Assembly (NCBI GenBank): GCA_015179025.1
Contig: WHUX01000061.1
Coordinates: 229,986-293,985 of the forward strand
Direction of reading: 5' to 3'
From: Terfezia claveryi
Taxonomy: Eukaryota > Ascomycota > Pezizomycetes > Pezizales > Pezizaceae
Length of the DNA stretch: 64,000 bases
The notes beneath the pieces are model-generated. The model saw nothing but the letters and a program-made list of their open reading frames with translations, was not told the DNA's origin and searched no databases. Both the position numbers and the translations under genes were made by a program. Of this stretch, positions 45,590 to 61,229 are shown one piece after another (positions within the stretch are counted from its first letter, which is position 1; each line of letters begins with the position of its first letter).

Positions 45590-48500
45590 GATGAGGTATT
45601 ATTCGACAGGGTGGGACTTTCCGGAGTAACACTGGTGGAATAGGGCCACTAAATCAGGGGCGTTTTCCAGATCCTCTGCTAGTTGCCAAGTGGTTTCCTC
45701 GTCTCCAGTCTATTTCACTTTATACTACAACCTGCCATACCTCTTTCTTAAGTTCAGTACTTCTTCGACTTCTTATTCCTCTTCACTGTCGATTACCATC
45801 GGTGGAGGAGGGGGGTGTTTCTGTCCAGGGAGGGGATCGTCCATGGCTGGCTCGATTTCCGAGACATGAACAACAGGGTGGCGCTTAATATCTCTGGGGA
45901 ACTTCAGTCGATAAGCGTGAGTGCCCACACTTCTCAATACTTCATATGCATCAGGAAGGAATAGAATACCTTTAGAAGGCGCCTAAGGGCGCCCAGTGGC
46001 GCCTAATGGCATCAGGACGCCAACTTTAAGACTATTTCTTCCTGATGTGGCCCTAAGAACTTATGGTCCAGTTTCTGCAAGGGTCATTCCATCCAGAAGT
46101 GCCTACTGGATAACCACACCTGATCTCCCGGTTGGTATTTGGAGGCCAGCAACCGAGACCCATTGGCATATTCTGCTTGCCTGGTTTGGGCATATCCTAA
46201 CTCAGCCTTCAGAGTCAAGTGGAGTCCAGCAATCTTTGTGGTGAACTCTTTGGCAGGAGCATTTTCCTTGGCCTTCCACAGGGGTGTTAGGGAGTCCACG
46301 AACCGAGGGTGCCAACCATAATTGGCCATAAATGGGGACATTTTTAGCGACTCTGAGAACTGGTTGTTGGCTGTGAATTTACAGGTTGCCAACAAAGATA
46401 TCCAGTTGTTCTGCTAATAGTTGACATAGGCCCATAGGTATTGCTCCATAACAGCATTTATTCGTTCTGATTGGCCATCTGTTTGAGGGTGGTATGCCGT
46501 AGAGAGGTGCACTTCAATTCCTAGTAGCCCGCAGAATGCCTTCTAGAACTCGGATGTAAACTGGTGGCCACGGTCGGAGACAATTGATTCAGGAAGGCCA
46601 TGGTAGTGGAATACAGCGTTGAGGTAGAGGTCAGCTAATTCTTGGGCAGAGCAGGTATCTCGATAGAGTATCACATGCCACATCTTAGTCAGTCGATCTA
46701 CCATCATGAGAATGGCATTAGACCCCGAATCTTCTGGCAATCCAGTCACGAAGTCCATAGTCAGGTGTTGCCAAGGTTGATCCGGAATCTCCAGGGGCTT
46801 CAGGGTCCTATACGGAGCATGATGAGTGGGTTTTGCACGCTTGCAGATATGGCAGTTCCGTATGTACTGTTCTACCTCCTTCCGCTGGTCAATCCATGTG
46901 TATTGTCTGGCTAGTAGTTCTAATGTCTTAGCCACTCCAGGGTGACCCACTGCCAAGGTATCATGGTGCTCCTTAATTAACCTCAGGTGGAGTTCATCGT
47001 CTGCAGAAATATAGAGGTGATCTAGGTAGTAGAGGAGGCCGTCCTGGATCAAGTATTCCACGAGGGAAATCTTCGTGTGGCGACACTGTCCAGATTCCAC
47101 CATGGCAATTACATCTTTAACCAGGGGGTCCTCTACATATGCCTACCATACCAGCTGAAGGAGGTCTACTCCGAGGTTCACTCTAGCTTCTACATCAGTA
47201 TCAGCAAGGGTATTGGCCACCAGGTCGAGATTTTTAGGTTTCAATACCACCTGATTCTAGTATTTCAGCCTTTTATCCCCCCCTTTAGGGAGATCTCCTG
47301 ATCTCCTGGTCAGTGCATCCGGCTTACCCCCAGCCTTTCCAGGCCGATACCTGATCTTGAAGTTAAAATGGGATAGAAATTCCGACCACCTAGCCTGCTG
47401 GCGATTCAGCAACTTAGTGGTTATGAAGTATTCCAGGTTCTTGTGGTCCGAAAGGATCTCGATAACCCCAGTTGCCGATTCCAGGTGTGGTCTCCATTCC
47501 TCGAATGCTCTTATGATGGCCATCAATTCTTTGTCATAGATCTCATAGTTACACTCCGCCAGGGAGTGCTTTTTGGAGAAGTAAGCCACTGGATAGAGGA
47601 CACCATTATCATCATTTTGAGACAGTATTCCAGCAGAGATGTAGTCGGAGGCATCAGTTTCGACAATGTATTCTCGATCAGGATCAAAGTGGGCTAGGAT
47701 TGGAGCTGAACAGAAGGCTTTCTTGAGGTCCTTGAAAGTGGCCTGGGCTGCTGGATTCTACTGAAAAGCCTTTTTCGGTGTTCTAGCTTCCATCTTGGTC
47801 TTGGTTAGGGCTGTTAGAGGTGCCACAATTTTCAAATAACCTAGAATGAACCGGTGATAGAAGTTAGCAAAACCCAGGAAGGCCTGTATATCCTTCAGAT
47901 TGGCGGGGATTTCCCATTCCTGGATTGCCATGACCTTGGCAGAGTCCATTTTAATGCCTTTCGTGGTTATGATCAAGCCCAAGTACTTCACCTTTTGGAC
48001 ATGGAATTTATATTTTTCAGGCTTGAGGTATAACCCAGCTTGTTCCAGCTTCTCTAATACTTGCCGGACATGGATCCTATGTTCTGCAAGCGAATTAGAG
48101 TATATAAGGATGTTATCCAGATAGGCTGTACAGAATATATCCAGGAAGTCCCGCAAGGTGTCATTGATAAAGTGCTGAAAGGAGGCCGGTGCGTTGGTTA
48201 GACTGAAGGGCATCACGTTGTACTCGAAGTGTCTATATCGTGTCCGGAAGGCAGTTTTCTACTCCTCCCCTTCAGCAATCCATACCAAGTTATAGGCCCC
48301 TCTCAGGTCCAATTTGGTAAACCATTTAGCTTTCGACAACCTAGCCAACATCTCCTGGATTAGGGGCAAGGGGTACTTGTTTTTGACCGTTATCTTGTTC
48401 AGGCCATGATAATCAACACACAACCGAAGAGAGCCATCCGATTTCTTCACGAACAGTACAGGAGCACCTGCTAGAGAAGAGCTGTGCCGAATGAAGCTCT

Positions 48501-49497
48501 TATTCAAGTTCTCCTCCAGGTACTTCTTCAAGGCCTCTAATTCCACTCGGGACATTCCATAGAGGGGGCTATAAGGGGGAGTTTTTTCTTCAATCAGTGG
48601 GATTGTGTGGTTGTATGGTCGATGGGGGGCAAGCTTTTCTGCAGCCTTCTCTGAGAACAAATCAATAAACTTATAGTACTCATCCGGAACTAAGGATTTC
48701 CACTCCTTCTTGGACCTGGTCTTGTTAATTTCTAAGTTCACCTCATGTATGGAGAGGGCATATGCCTTTAGCTTGTGCCTCCTAGTAAGGTAAGCGAAAG
48801 CTCCGGCTCCAATAAAGCTAATATTCAGGAGTTTTAGGGGTGGTAAAACAGGGGGAACCGGGGAACTGGGGAACCGGAGGAACTGGGGGAACTGGGGGAA
48901 CCGGGGGAACTGGGGAACAGGGGGAACAGGGGTAACCGGGGGAACAGGGGTAATCGGGGGAACAGTGGCATTGACGTATGCAGGTGGGAGTACTACCTGA
49001 GTCGGGTAGATTATTGGGGGTGGCAATGCGCATAGCCCAGTGACAGTAGTCTTTGGATCCCCATAGTGTCTCTTGCAATAAAGGCTGTTGAATCGTAAGG
49101 TGTAAGAGCCAAAGCTGACTGATATATCATACATTCTAAGCCAGGGGATCCCAAGGACAATTGGATATTTTAGCTTGGTTATGAACATTGGAAGATCTTC
49201 CGAGTGATCACCAATGGCGCTGGGCAGGCATGCGAGGTCGGTGATCACCCCAGAAGAGATAGGGCAGCCGTCAATGACATCAAGAAGGCGGGGGGTCTTT
49301 AGCTTGGAAGTTGGTATAGAGTTTTTACTGATGAAGGTCTGGTCAATGAATGCTATTCCTGAAGCACCATAATCTATAAGAGCTGATGTAACCACTGTTT
49401 TATCATTGAACTTGACAGTTATAGGTATAATGAAGTACTCGCCAAACAGGCGAGACTCATCAACAGACATAGATGTAGGCAAAGAAAACGCAGACAA
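45590..49497 (-). pseudogene. Gypsy 2 pol
   Basis: Starts near MSAFSLPTSMSVDESRLFGE. Protease reads ALIDYGASGIAF (Cys to Tyr next to the catalytic Asp). Then comes a long proline-rich linker of PVPP/QFP units (about 48835-48975), RT ([28 protein letters not shown] for YLDD), RNase H ([17 protein letters not shown]), the integrase zinc region (HICKRAKP), core (MDFVTGLPEDSGS) and a badly frame-shifted chromodomain end. Stops are at several Trp/Gln sites (for example after AEGEE and EF). A 99-bp insertion splits the region before the chromodomain. Confidence 0.9.
45949..46047. mobile_element. 99-bp inverted-repeat insertion (mini-MITE) in Gypsy 2
   Basis: The ends are inverted repeats of 16 bp with one mismatch: CATCAGGAAGGAATAG at the left, CTATTTCTTCCTGATG at the right. 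The dinucleotide tg flanks both sides. Gypsy 1 and Gypsy 3 have uninterrupted sequence here (GGGCCATATGAGG and GGTCCATTCGAGG on their coding strands), which defines the insertion exactly. Its centre is rich in GGCGCC. Confidence 0.7.
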
Positions 49498-49538
49498 AGA
49501 TAAGTGACCTGGTGCAGGTCCCTTGCTAGTATCAGTAA

Positions 49539-49972
49539 CTAGACAAGGGACTCCCCTTTTCCCGACTCCTCCCCAACTTCTTCAATCTTGGATTCAGAGA
49601 TGGTGTGGGCAGTCAGGGGGTAGTTTTTGCAGAGGGGACAGGCCATGATGAAGTGGTCCCCTTTTCCGCATGCAATGCATAATCCGTTAGTGCGGTGGCA
49701 GTCCCTTTTCTCCTGGGTTAGCCGAGGTCTTCCTGAGGACAGGTCCATAGGGGCAGGCCCTCCTGCCACCAACAACGGATGTGCGGGTTTGTTGGTTGAG
49801 GCTGGAGTTTGGGTTTGGGCAGGCTTGTTGGGGGTCTACTGCTGCGGTTGCTGTGGTGTACGGATGGCTGGGTGGAAGGTTTGGTGGTGACGAAGCCAGG
49901 ACATCCACTGTTCCACCCAAGAAGCCTGGTCAATCAATTTGCCAAGGGTCCCAACCTCGGGGAGGGTGACTA
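49539..49972 (-). pseudogene. Gypsy 2 gag, C-terminal part
   Basis: Reads PAPMDLSSGRPRLTQEKRDC followed by the knuckle CIACGKGDHFIMACPLC and, upstream, TLGKLIDQASWVEQWMSWLR. The upstream end is cut by the Gypsy 3 LTR at 49973 and continues at 56405. Confidence 0.8.
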
Positions 49973-50532
49973 TGTCACAACTGTCCTTTCCTAGCCAGGT
50001 TTGAGAGTCGGACGGGATTCCGTCCGACTCTCATTATTGTTGATTGATATTGTTGTTATCTCTGTTTCCGAGATAAGGGGTCTCGGGAACCTTATTCCTT
50101 CCGGTGGCCTTGGCCAGGAAGGAAGCCTGTATATATAGCTTGCTCTCTCCGCCCTCTTGTTGGATCCCCATCTAACGTCTTGTATATCCAATACAGGGCC
50201 TTGCTTCTCTCCACGTTGGTGCATCTCCCTTGTGTACCTCCTTGTCTCGCCTCGACTCTGCAGCCCTGCTGCCCACCCTGCGAACCTCCTGTCCTTGCCT
50301 TGCCTCGCCTTGTCTCTGCAGCCCAGCTGCCTCCTCTGACCCTGATACACGCGGCAACTGCCTCCGCATGTCTCGTGCCCCTTGCCCACTATCTCTCTTG
50401 CCTCTCGCCCTTGTCTCCCGCCTCAGCCTTCCCCTAGTCACACACGTAGCGTTCCTACGTGTGTCTTGCCCTAGCCTCTGCCTTCTCCCCGGCGTACCCC
50501 TTGGTCGCCTTGTTCCCAGAGCCCACGTTACA
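49973..50532 (+). repeat. 5' LTR of Gypsy 3
   Basis: TGTCACAACTGTCC...CCCACGTTACA. It carries a perfect hairpin at about 50004-50033 (13-bp arms GAGAGTCGGACGG / CCGTCCGACTCTC, 4-nt loop), a TATATATAG box at about 50132, and a second hairpin ACACACGTAG CGTTC CTACGTGTGT at about 50441-50465. Confidence 0.9.
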
Positions 50533-50568
50533 CTACGTTGGATCACTCTGATCAACCGGTATGCCCAA

Positions 50569-51800
50569 TGGCTGCCCAAGACACCACCCCCGCGCTCGCA
50601 GCCAGATTTCGAGCCTGGCAAGCTCTACCCATTCCCATGAACTAGGACGATTTCGGCAGCTATCGTCAGACCATTATCGATATATACCTGGCGGCGGATG
50701 CCTTGGGCCAACGACTGGAATTGGCCGTACATGAAGGCCAACAAAAACAGACCAGAACCAATGACGAGGTCACGATACTCACCGAAGACCTCCTATCCTG
50801 CCAGGCTGACCTCGCAACCACCCAGAACGACTTGATCAATGAAAGAAGGACCATCCAGAGCCTGAATAGAGCCCTGGACACAATCCAAGCAGCCCCAGCA
50901 CCCCAAGCACTACAGGCACCCAAGACCCAGGATCTCCCTACCCCGCCAAAGTTCAATGGCGACAGGACTCGCCTGAAAGCCTGGAAAAATTCCATCAAAA
51001 TCAAACTAACTGGGGATGCTGCAAAATTCCCTACAGTTCAGCACCGATTAGCTTATGTATACGGCCTATTGGAGGGCAGAGCTTTGGACCAGGTCCAACC
51101 CTATGTGCTCGATGACCGCTTCAACCTCCCTGATGTTGCTGCTCTGCTCACAATCCTCGACCGTGCCTTCGGAGACCCAGACCCCGTGGGTACAGCAACT
51201 CGCGCTCTCCGAGCACTAAAACAGAAGGGCCATGACCTCTCAACATACGTGGCAGAATTCTCAAGGTTGGTAGCGGAGGTGGAGTGGAACGATCGGGTGA
51301 AGCTGGAACAGTTCGAGGAAGGCCTCAATATTGAGCTCAAACAGGCCCTCCTCCAATCTCCAGATGTTAAAACCCTGGATGAATTCATTGATCAGGCATC
51401 CAAGATGGAGCAAAAGATGGCTAGGTTGAGAGTCCAGGTCAGCGCCTCCAGTACCTATCGGCCTTCTGTTAGAGCCCAGCACCTCCAGCAATAAACTCGA
51501 CCCCAGAACCTCAGCCCTCAGACGCAAGCTACAGCCAATAAGCCAGCCCACCCATCCCTGGTGGCGGGCGGCACACCCCCATGAATTTATCATCAGGAAG
51601 GCCCCGCCTGACACAAGAAGAAGGGAACGTCGCCGCAACAATGGGTTGTGTATTGCCTGTGGGAAAGGGGACCACTTTATTGCGGCATGTCCCCTCCGAA
51701 AAAACCGCTCCCTGGCCGCTCATGCCATCTCGGAAGCCCGGATCGAGGAGGTTGATGAGGCGGGAAAAGCCCTGTCCCTTGCCTAGTCACTGACACTAGC
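50569..51800 (+). pseudogene. Gypsy 3 gag
   Basis: Begins MAAQDTTPALAARFRAWQAL and meets TAG after PIPMN (50643). From 50703 it is open for 263 codons: a coiled-coil-like region, then capsid (RLKAWKNSIKIKLTGDAAKF, HRLAYVYGLLEGRA, FGDPDPVGTATRALRALKQK), ending LRVQVSASS. The zinc knuckle (GCVLPVGKG in one frame; CIACGKGDHFIAACPLR-like in another) lies at about 51640-51700 with a frame change. Gag packages the RNA. It is the best preserved gag of the three. Confidence 0.88.
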
Positions 51801-51821
51801 AAGGGACCTGCCCCAGGCCAT

Positions 51822-55661
<3,840 letters not shown>

Positions 55662-55844
55662 TATTTTTGTCTTGTCTTCGTTGATTTGGAGTTGGAATTA
55701 CGATTGTTGTTTCTGTTGTTGTCAGGTTGTTCGGAGTTGGGGTCTTTGTCCTTACCTTGTTGTTGTTGTTTCCTGTGTTGATTTTGCCGGTTATCGTGCC
55801 CAGGCCTCCTAGTCGCTGGAGCTCCGAGCCTAAAGGGGGGATAG

Positions 55845-56404
55845 TGTCACAACCGTCCTTTCCTAGCCAGGTTTGAGAGTCGGACGGGATTCTGTCCGAC
55901 TCTCATTATTGTTGATTGATATCGTTGTTATCTCTGTTCCCGAGATAAGGGGTCTCGGGAACCTTATTCCTTCCGGTGGCCTTGGCCAGGAAGGAAGCCT
56001 GTATATATAGCTTGCTCTCTCCGCCCTCTTGTTGGATCCCCATCCAACGTCTTGTATATCCAATACAGGGCCTTGCTTCTCTCCACGTTGGTGCATCTCC
56101 CTTGTGCACCTCCTTGTCTCGCCTCGACTCTGCAGCCCTGCTGCCCACCCCGCGAACCTCCTGTCCTTGCCTTGCCTCGCCTTGTCTCTGCAGCCCAGCT
56201 GCCTCCCCTGACCCTGACACACGCAGCAACTGCCTCCGCGTGTCTCATGCCCCTTGCCCACTGTCTCTCTTGCCTCTCGCCCTTGTCTCCCGCCTCAGCC
56301 TTCCCCTAGTCACACACGTAGCGTTCCTACGTGTGTCTTGCCCTAGCCTCTGCCTTCTCCCCGGCGTACCCCTTGGTCGCCTTGTTCCCAGAGCCCACGT
56401 TACA
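55845..56404 (+). repeat. 3' LTR of Gypsy 3
   Basis: 560 bp, same ends and layout as 49973-50532. Confidence 0.9.
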
Positions 56405-56409
56405 GACTA

Positions 56410-57180
56410 TAGCTTGTTGCAGTTCATCGCTAAGTCCCTCCTGAAATTGTTTGAACTTGGCCTGATCATTCCATAGTACATCCGAGGCCAGTTTTGAGAA
56501 CTATGCCACATATGTGGACAGGTCCGAGTTGCGTTGTTTTAAAGCCCGAAGGGCTCGACTAGCAGTGCCCACTGTATCAGGGTCCCCAAAAGCCCTATCC
56601 CGGATAGCAAAGAGTACTGGGATGTTATCAACCTTAATCTCAGTCTCAAGAACATATGGCTGGATTTGATCTATTGCTTTGCCCTCCAGCAGGGCAAAGA
56701 CATAAGCCAATGGGTATTGCTCAAATAGGAACATGGCTGAGTCCCTATTGAGTTTGAGATTTACTGAGTTCTTCTAGGCTCGGAGGCGAGCCCTGTCCCC
56801 ATTAAACTTGGGGGGAGTTGGAATACTTTCGGTCTTTGCAGTAGAGGTGGATGATGCCGACATAGTAGCCATGGCTCGGTTAAGGGTCTGAATTATGGTT
56901 CGTTTGTTGGTCAGAGTGATGCCAGCATCATCGAGGTTGGTTTGGAGTACTGTGATTTTGTTATCAGTAGAGGTTAAGCGGCATTGAAATACCACAAGTT
57001 GGTTTTTTATTGCCTGGAGTTTGGCTCTGGCTATCACCAGGTCTCTTTGAACTCTGGCCAGGTCAGCTCCCAGCTCTGATCCCACCTGGTTGGTTGCCTC
57101 GAAGATTTCGATGATTTCTCTTTAGTAGACTGCCCACTCGTTGGAGTTTGTAGGCATGGGGCAGTTTCGCTAGGCCTGGA
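56410..57180 (-). pseudogene. Gypsy 2 gag, N-terminal part
   Basis: Reads the coiled-coil-like MGSELGADLARVQRDLVIAR region, then capsid pieces PTPPKFNGDRARLRA, FALLEGKAIDQIQPYVLET and FGDPDTVGTASRALRALKQR. It has stops at expected Trp (A*KNSV) and Glu (VA*FS) positions. It is cut from its C-terminal part at 49972 by Gypsy 3. Confidence 0.82.
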
Positions 57181-57302
57181 ACCTGCCGAACGGTAAGACT
57201 AGACTGTTCTCCAATATTGTACCGGTTGGTCAAGTTTATGAGATCTAACGTAGTGTAACATGGCTTGAGGGACATGGCGACTAAGGGGTATGCCTAGGCA
57301 GT

Positions 57303-57714
57303 ACATCAGCAAAAAAAATTCTCCATCATGACGCAGCAACTAGTTTTGTTCCACCTGGTGCACCACCAAATTCCTGCTGCCTCTCATGCACCCTGTTCAT
57401 ACTACAAAATTTCTGCTCCCACTTATGCACCCCATGCGCATCCTCAAAATATATGCTCTATACCTCGAACACCACCAAATTCCTACTGCCTCTCATACAC
57501 CCTATGTGCACCCTCAAACTTCAGCAGAAAAAATAAACAAATCTGTATCCGGACGCATCAACTACTTTTATACCATCCCATGTGTTACAATTTTCTGCTT
57601 ACCTCTATACGCCCCCACACATGCCCTCCTAATATTGGCCTGGCACCTGTTTTACATCCGACACTTCACATTCTTTGTGGCTCTTCTCTCAACTGGTCAC
57701 AAGTTTATTATTTC
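57303..57714. other. Spacer between Gypsy 2 and the transposase, with short direct repeats
   Basis: No gene. CACCACCAAATTCCT(A/G)CTGC and CTGCCTCTCAT(G/A)CACCCT occur twice, about 115 bp apart. This may be the terminal or subterminal region of the DNA transposon to the right. The left end of that transposon was not located. Confidence 0.4.
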
Positions 57715-60655
57715 CTAATCATAAATCATATTCCATGTCTCTAAGTCTATTCTATTATTTACCAACCAACTTTCCCCCGGCTCTAATGGTATCAAATGCG
57801 CAATCCCTTCTATTTGTGATATCTTAACTATAACCCCTTCCCCACTCATCGGCAATCCAACGCGAACCATCCCTTCCATGCCCTGCACAGCATTCAACCC
57901 AATGCATTGAAGCAGATTCACATGTGCCAACCGGTGCACCATTCCTGCTATAGTTATTACTTTGAACAATGCATTGATTCGTCCTGGTATTCGACCATTC
58001 AGCGTCCCTACTGGTGTCTCATCCAATGCATGCTGTCTCCTTACCCATATCCAATCGTATCTTTCCTTCCTGTGAAATTTCTCGGTGCATCTAGCATTGT
58101 GCAAAATGAACCCTTCTCCACTGAATTTTGGCACTGGAATTTGAAGCACCCCATATGAACGAATTTCCTGAACTAACAGCTCGGTAGGGTCGGAATCCAT
58201 GCTTCTAACTTCCTGCCTTAAAAACGCTTGCGTTGTTAGCACCAGATCTGGCAAGCCAGTTACACGCTCCAGATCCTCGAGGCTGGATATTAATCCCAAC
58301 TCAATTTTCCCCCGCAACTTCAAGTAGACCTGTTTTCCGACACCTGGCGTCACATCTCCGTTTTGCCTAACCTGGTTCCATAGATTAAGTGTCAAGTCCT
58401 TCATAGCAAAAGTATGATCCCTCGTGTAGGTAGTAACTATCTGTGGTGTTGCATTAACCCTATTACTTCGACGGTAAGCATCCTTAAGGCCTTTATGCAT
58501 AGCTTCACTGATATTCGTGGAATATTGAGCTAGAGCCCCAAACTTCGGAATCTGTTCGGCATAATGGGAGATTAAATGGATTTTTGGGAAATTGAAGTGC
58601 GCCCCTTCTTGTAAAATCTCATTCACCAATTCCCGACGGTGCAAGGTATTTTCTTGACGCATCCTAACCTTTTCCGACGCCCTGAGGTCTTCAACCAATG
58701 ATCCCGCTTGTTCCTTCAACAAATCCTTATGTGCTTCTGCAGCAGCCTTTCTTGTTTTCTTATCAGCATGGAACCTCAAGAACACAGCTTTAGTTTCATG
58801 AAACACACGCAAATATTCTTGTAAATAAGAAACTGTCTTATCCGTATGACTAGGATACTAAGTCATGAGATAGAAGTCAGTGATGCTACGTACGCAGCGA
58901 ATTGCTCGGTTGAACTCCTGTACCTGACCTCCGGTGGGCCGTGGTTGGTTGGCCTTCCGACGCAACGCCGCGGTAAATGTTCCAAGAATGACTTTACCAA
59001 AGTTCCGCATTTCCTTTCCCGACCATTGTGAAACAACTCGGTATCCCTTGGTCGGAACTGAAAATCCGGGGTAGGGAGGCAACCGATGCCAGACATAGTC
59101 AAATGCATTAATCCGCTCATAGTATTCTAGAAAACCTTGAATCCAATCCATTAAATGATTTAACACTCCTAGGAGGATATTGTGCAAAACATCTGCTCGA
59201 ACGAGCTCAGGCGGATTTATATTTGGGACTGACCACAAGGCGTTTTTGATGTTTTTAACGCCGTTTGCTTTCAAACTGATAGCGTTGGAATTGTTGTACG
59301 CTACGGCATAATTTTGATGTGAGTGAGCTGGATAACCACTTCCTGAATACTCACCAAGCTTCTCGGTCGGAATTGTGCAAGAAGGGCAGCGGTTGTTTGC
59401 AATACCATGGATTGTAGCATTTTCCATATGGTCAGCGAGCCAACAAAAGAGCTTAGGAAAGCATAAGCGTACGTTCCCATCAGCACAAACCATCTCGTAG
59501 CCTTTCTGACATCTCACGTCAGATAGCGGTTTTAGCAAATGCGCCAAAACATCGTGTATGGTTTGCAACGCCTGAATTTCCTGCATTTCTACCGAATACC
59601 CAGGTATTTTGTTGATTCGTTTCGGGCCAATCGGTAGTAGTGCAATTGGTATCCAGGCATGCATCGTATGTGTATTGCGTATGGAGCTTCCGATATTGCC
59701 TATACTCATATAAACAGGCCATAACTTTTTGTCTCCAGAGAAATTCGTTAGGTGAGTTTCATCTGATGCTAGTAAAATCGGAACAAGTGTCCCGCCTTCA
59801 GGTAGCAAAGCCTATCCGTTTCAGTTAGTTGGATATCCGACGTAGTACACACAAATTGCTCACCTGAGTGTCTTCCCACCACTGTGCAGTATAGATCTCA
59901 CTATATACCCTGTTCCCTTCATTGTCGTATTCTTGCCGCGGGCCCCAGGCCATCTCGCTGGCATAAACCTTTTGGCGTAGAAGGTACTTCACTGCTGCAA
60001 TAATATTCCGATAATAAAAGGCCACCCCCTTGAGTAATGGGTAGTTCACTGTTCCTGAGTGCCAGGAAGGTTCATTTGCCGCTGCGTCGATAAGCTTATA
60101 CATTGTATATGCTGACCGAAATTGAACCTTGTGCATTGGATTGAGGCCTTTCAAGAGGTTATCCTTGAAAAACTGGTCGATCTTTAACTGTGAGGTCTTT
60201 GTAGAATTGAAGAAGCGTGCCAGTCGATAATCAATTGAGGTGCGGAATGGAGCAAACAAATTGAAGTTTCGGTCTTCCTCTGGAAATACATGTGGATGTA
60301 TTGGGTTGCCTGCACGTGGATAGGTGATTGCATCAATGTGCTGACTTCCCTCATCGGATTTTGGTTCAATACAAAAAGTTCGAGCCTCCCTATCAGATCC
60401 CTCGCTATGGCATGAATCAGAGTAGTAATCAACATCAGCAGATATAATATCTGTGAAATTGACTTCGTCTATATTATAATCTAAATTAGTAGTATCTCTG
60501 GTGTTGGAGAACCGACGCTTTCGAGACGGTGGCAGTGGCCCATTAAAATCCTTCACATTTTTTTCGGGATGAACCTTCTCCAGATAATTTGAATATGCTC
60601 CAGCTGAAGTATAGAATCGTGGGCACCATTGGCATAGGGTTTTGTATCTGTTCAT
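57715..60655 (-). pseudogene. Plavaka-type DNA transposase, one nonsense codon
   Basis: Two exons (60655-59864 and 59811-57715) would encode about 962 aa. The N-terminus has a zinc-finger-like segment (CQWCPRFYTSAGAYSNYLEK) and a charged region. The second exon has LVPILLASDETHLTNFSGDK followed by LWPVYMSIGNIGSSIR, the hallmark of the Plavaka transposases (a fungal DDE superfamily), then CPSCTIP, VRADVLHNILLGVLNHLMDW, FNFPKIHLISHYAEQIPKFG, YSTNISEAMHKGLKDAYRRS and a C-terminal region to IDLETWNMIYD. The only break seen is TAG at 58860-58858 after DFYLMT, where Gln (CAG) would fit. This is a single C-to-T change in CpA context. Apart from it, the gene looks full length and recent. Confidence 0.85.
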
Positions 60656-60933
60656 TTTGAAACGTCACGGAGGTTGTAAAATGTTGTAAGAGACACATTT
60701 GTGGTGTAATATTTTCATTAACAGAATCTCAGGGAATAAGCTTCGTAAGTGCCAAGGCTCCGATTGCACTGAATAAAGAATCCTATCCGACGTGATGCAT
60801 TGGATTTTGCCAAGATCGACTGCGCACGATACCCTTGGCCCCACCCCCCTTCCTAATCTTCTCTCTACTTACTTTCTTCCTTCTACCCACACCAAATACA
60901 CAACCTTCGCATCCTTCCTTACTTCCCTCTACC

Positions 60934-61086
60934 ATGGAGACTGCCCTCTACCTCTGGAGTCGGGAGAGCTCTTACCTTTATCTTGTTGCGTCTAAATTCA
61001 ACGCCGCGATCAGCCAACTGAAGCCACTGCGATCACACTGGCAAGAACAACAAGATGAGGCTGGGGTGCTTCCTATCCTTAGTTAA
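60934..61086 (+). CDS. Small ORF, 50 aa, unrecognised
   Basis: METALYLWSRESSYLYLVAS... opens in a favourable context (CTACCATGG). It is preceded by 100 bp of C/T-rich sequence and CACA-type leader resembling a fungal promoter/5' UTR. It is divergent from the transposase gene. It could be a first exon rather than a complete gene. No family was recognised. Confidence 0.35.
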   Translation: METALYLWSRESSYLYLVASKFNAAISQLKPLRSHWQEQQDEAGVLPILS

Positions 61087-61229
61087 GGTTCTATCTATGA
61101 CCCTCACTTCAACCATGCCACTTCTTTGCCGAGTTCAGGGCTGCCCAAGGCAATACTTCACTGGATACAAGTTCCGACTTCATTGGATACAAGTTCCGAC
61201 TTCACTAGTTGGAACACTCTCATAGTTTA

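Noticed and set aside
49973..50640. Long ORFs within LTRs (for example 136 codons at 50230-50640)
   Set aside because: They occur in all LTR copies in different frames without codon conservation; the LTR is simply C/T-rich and stop-poor.
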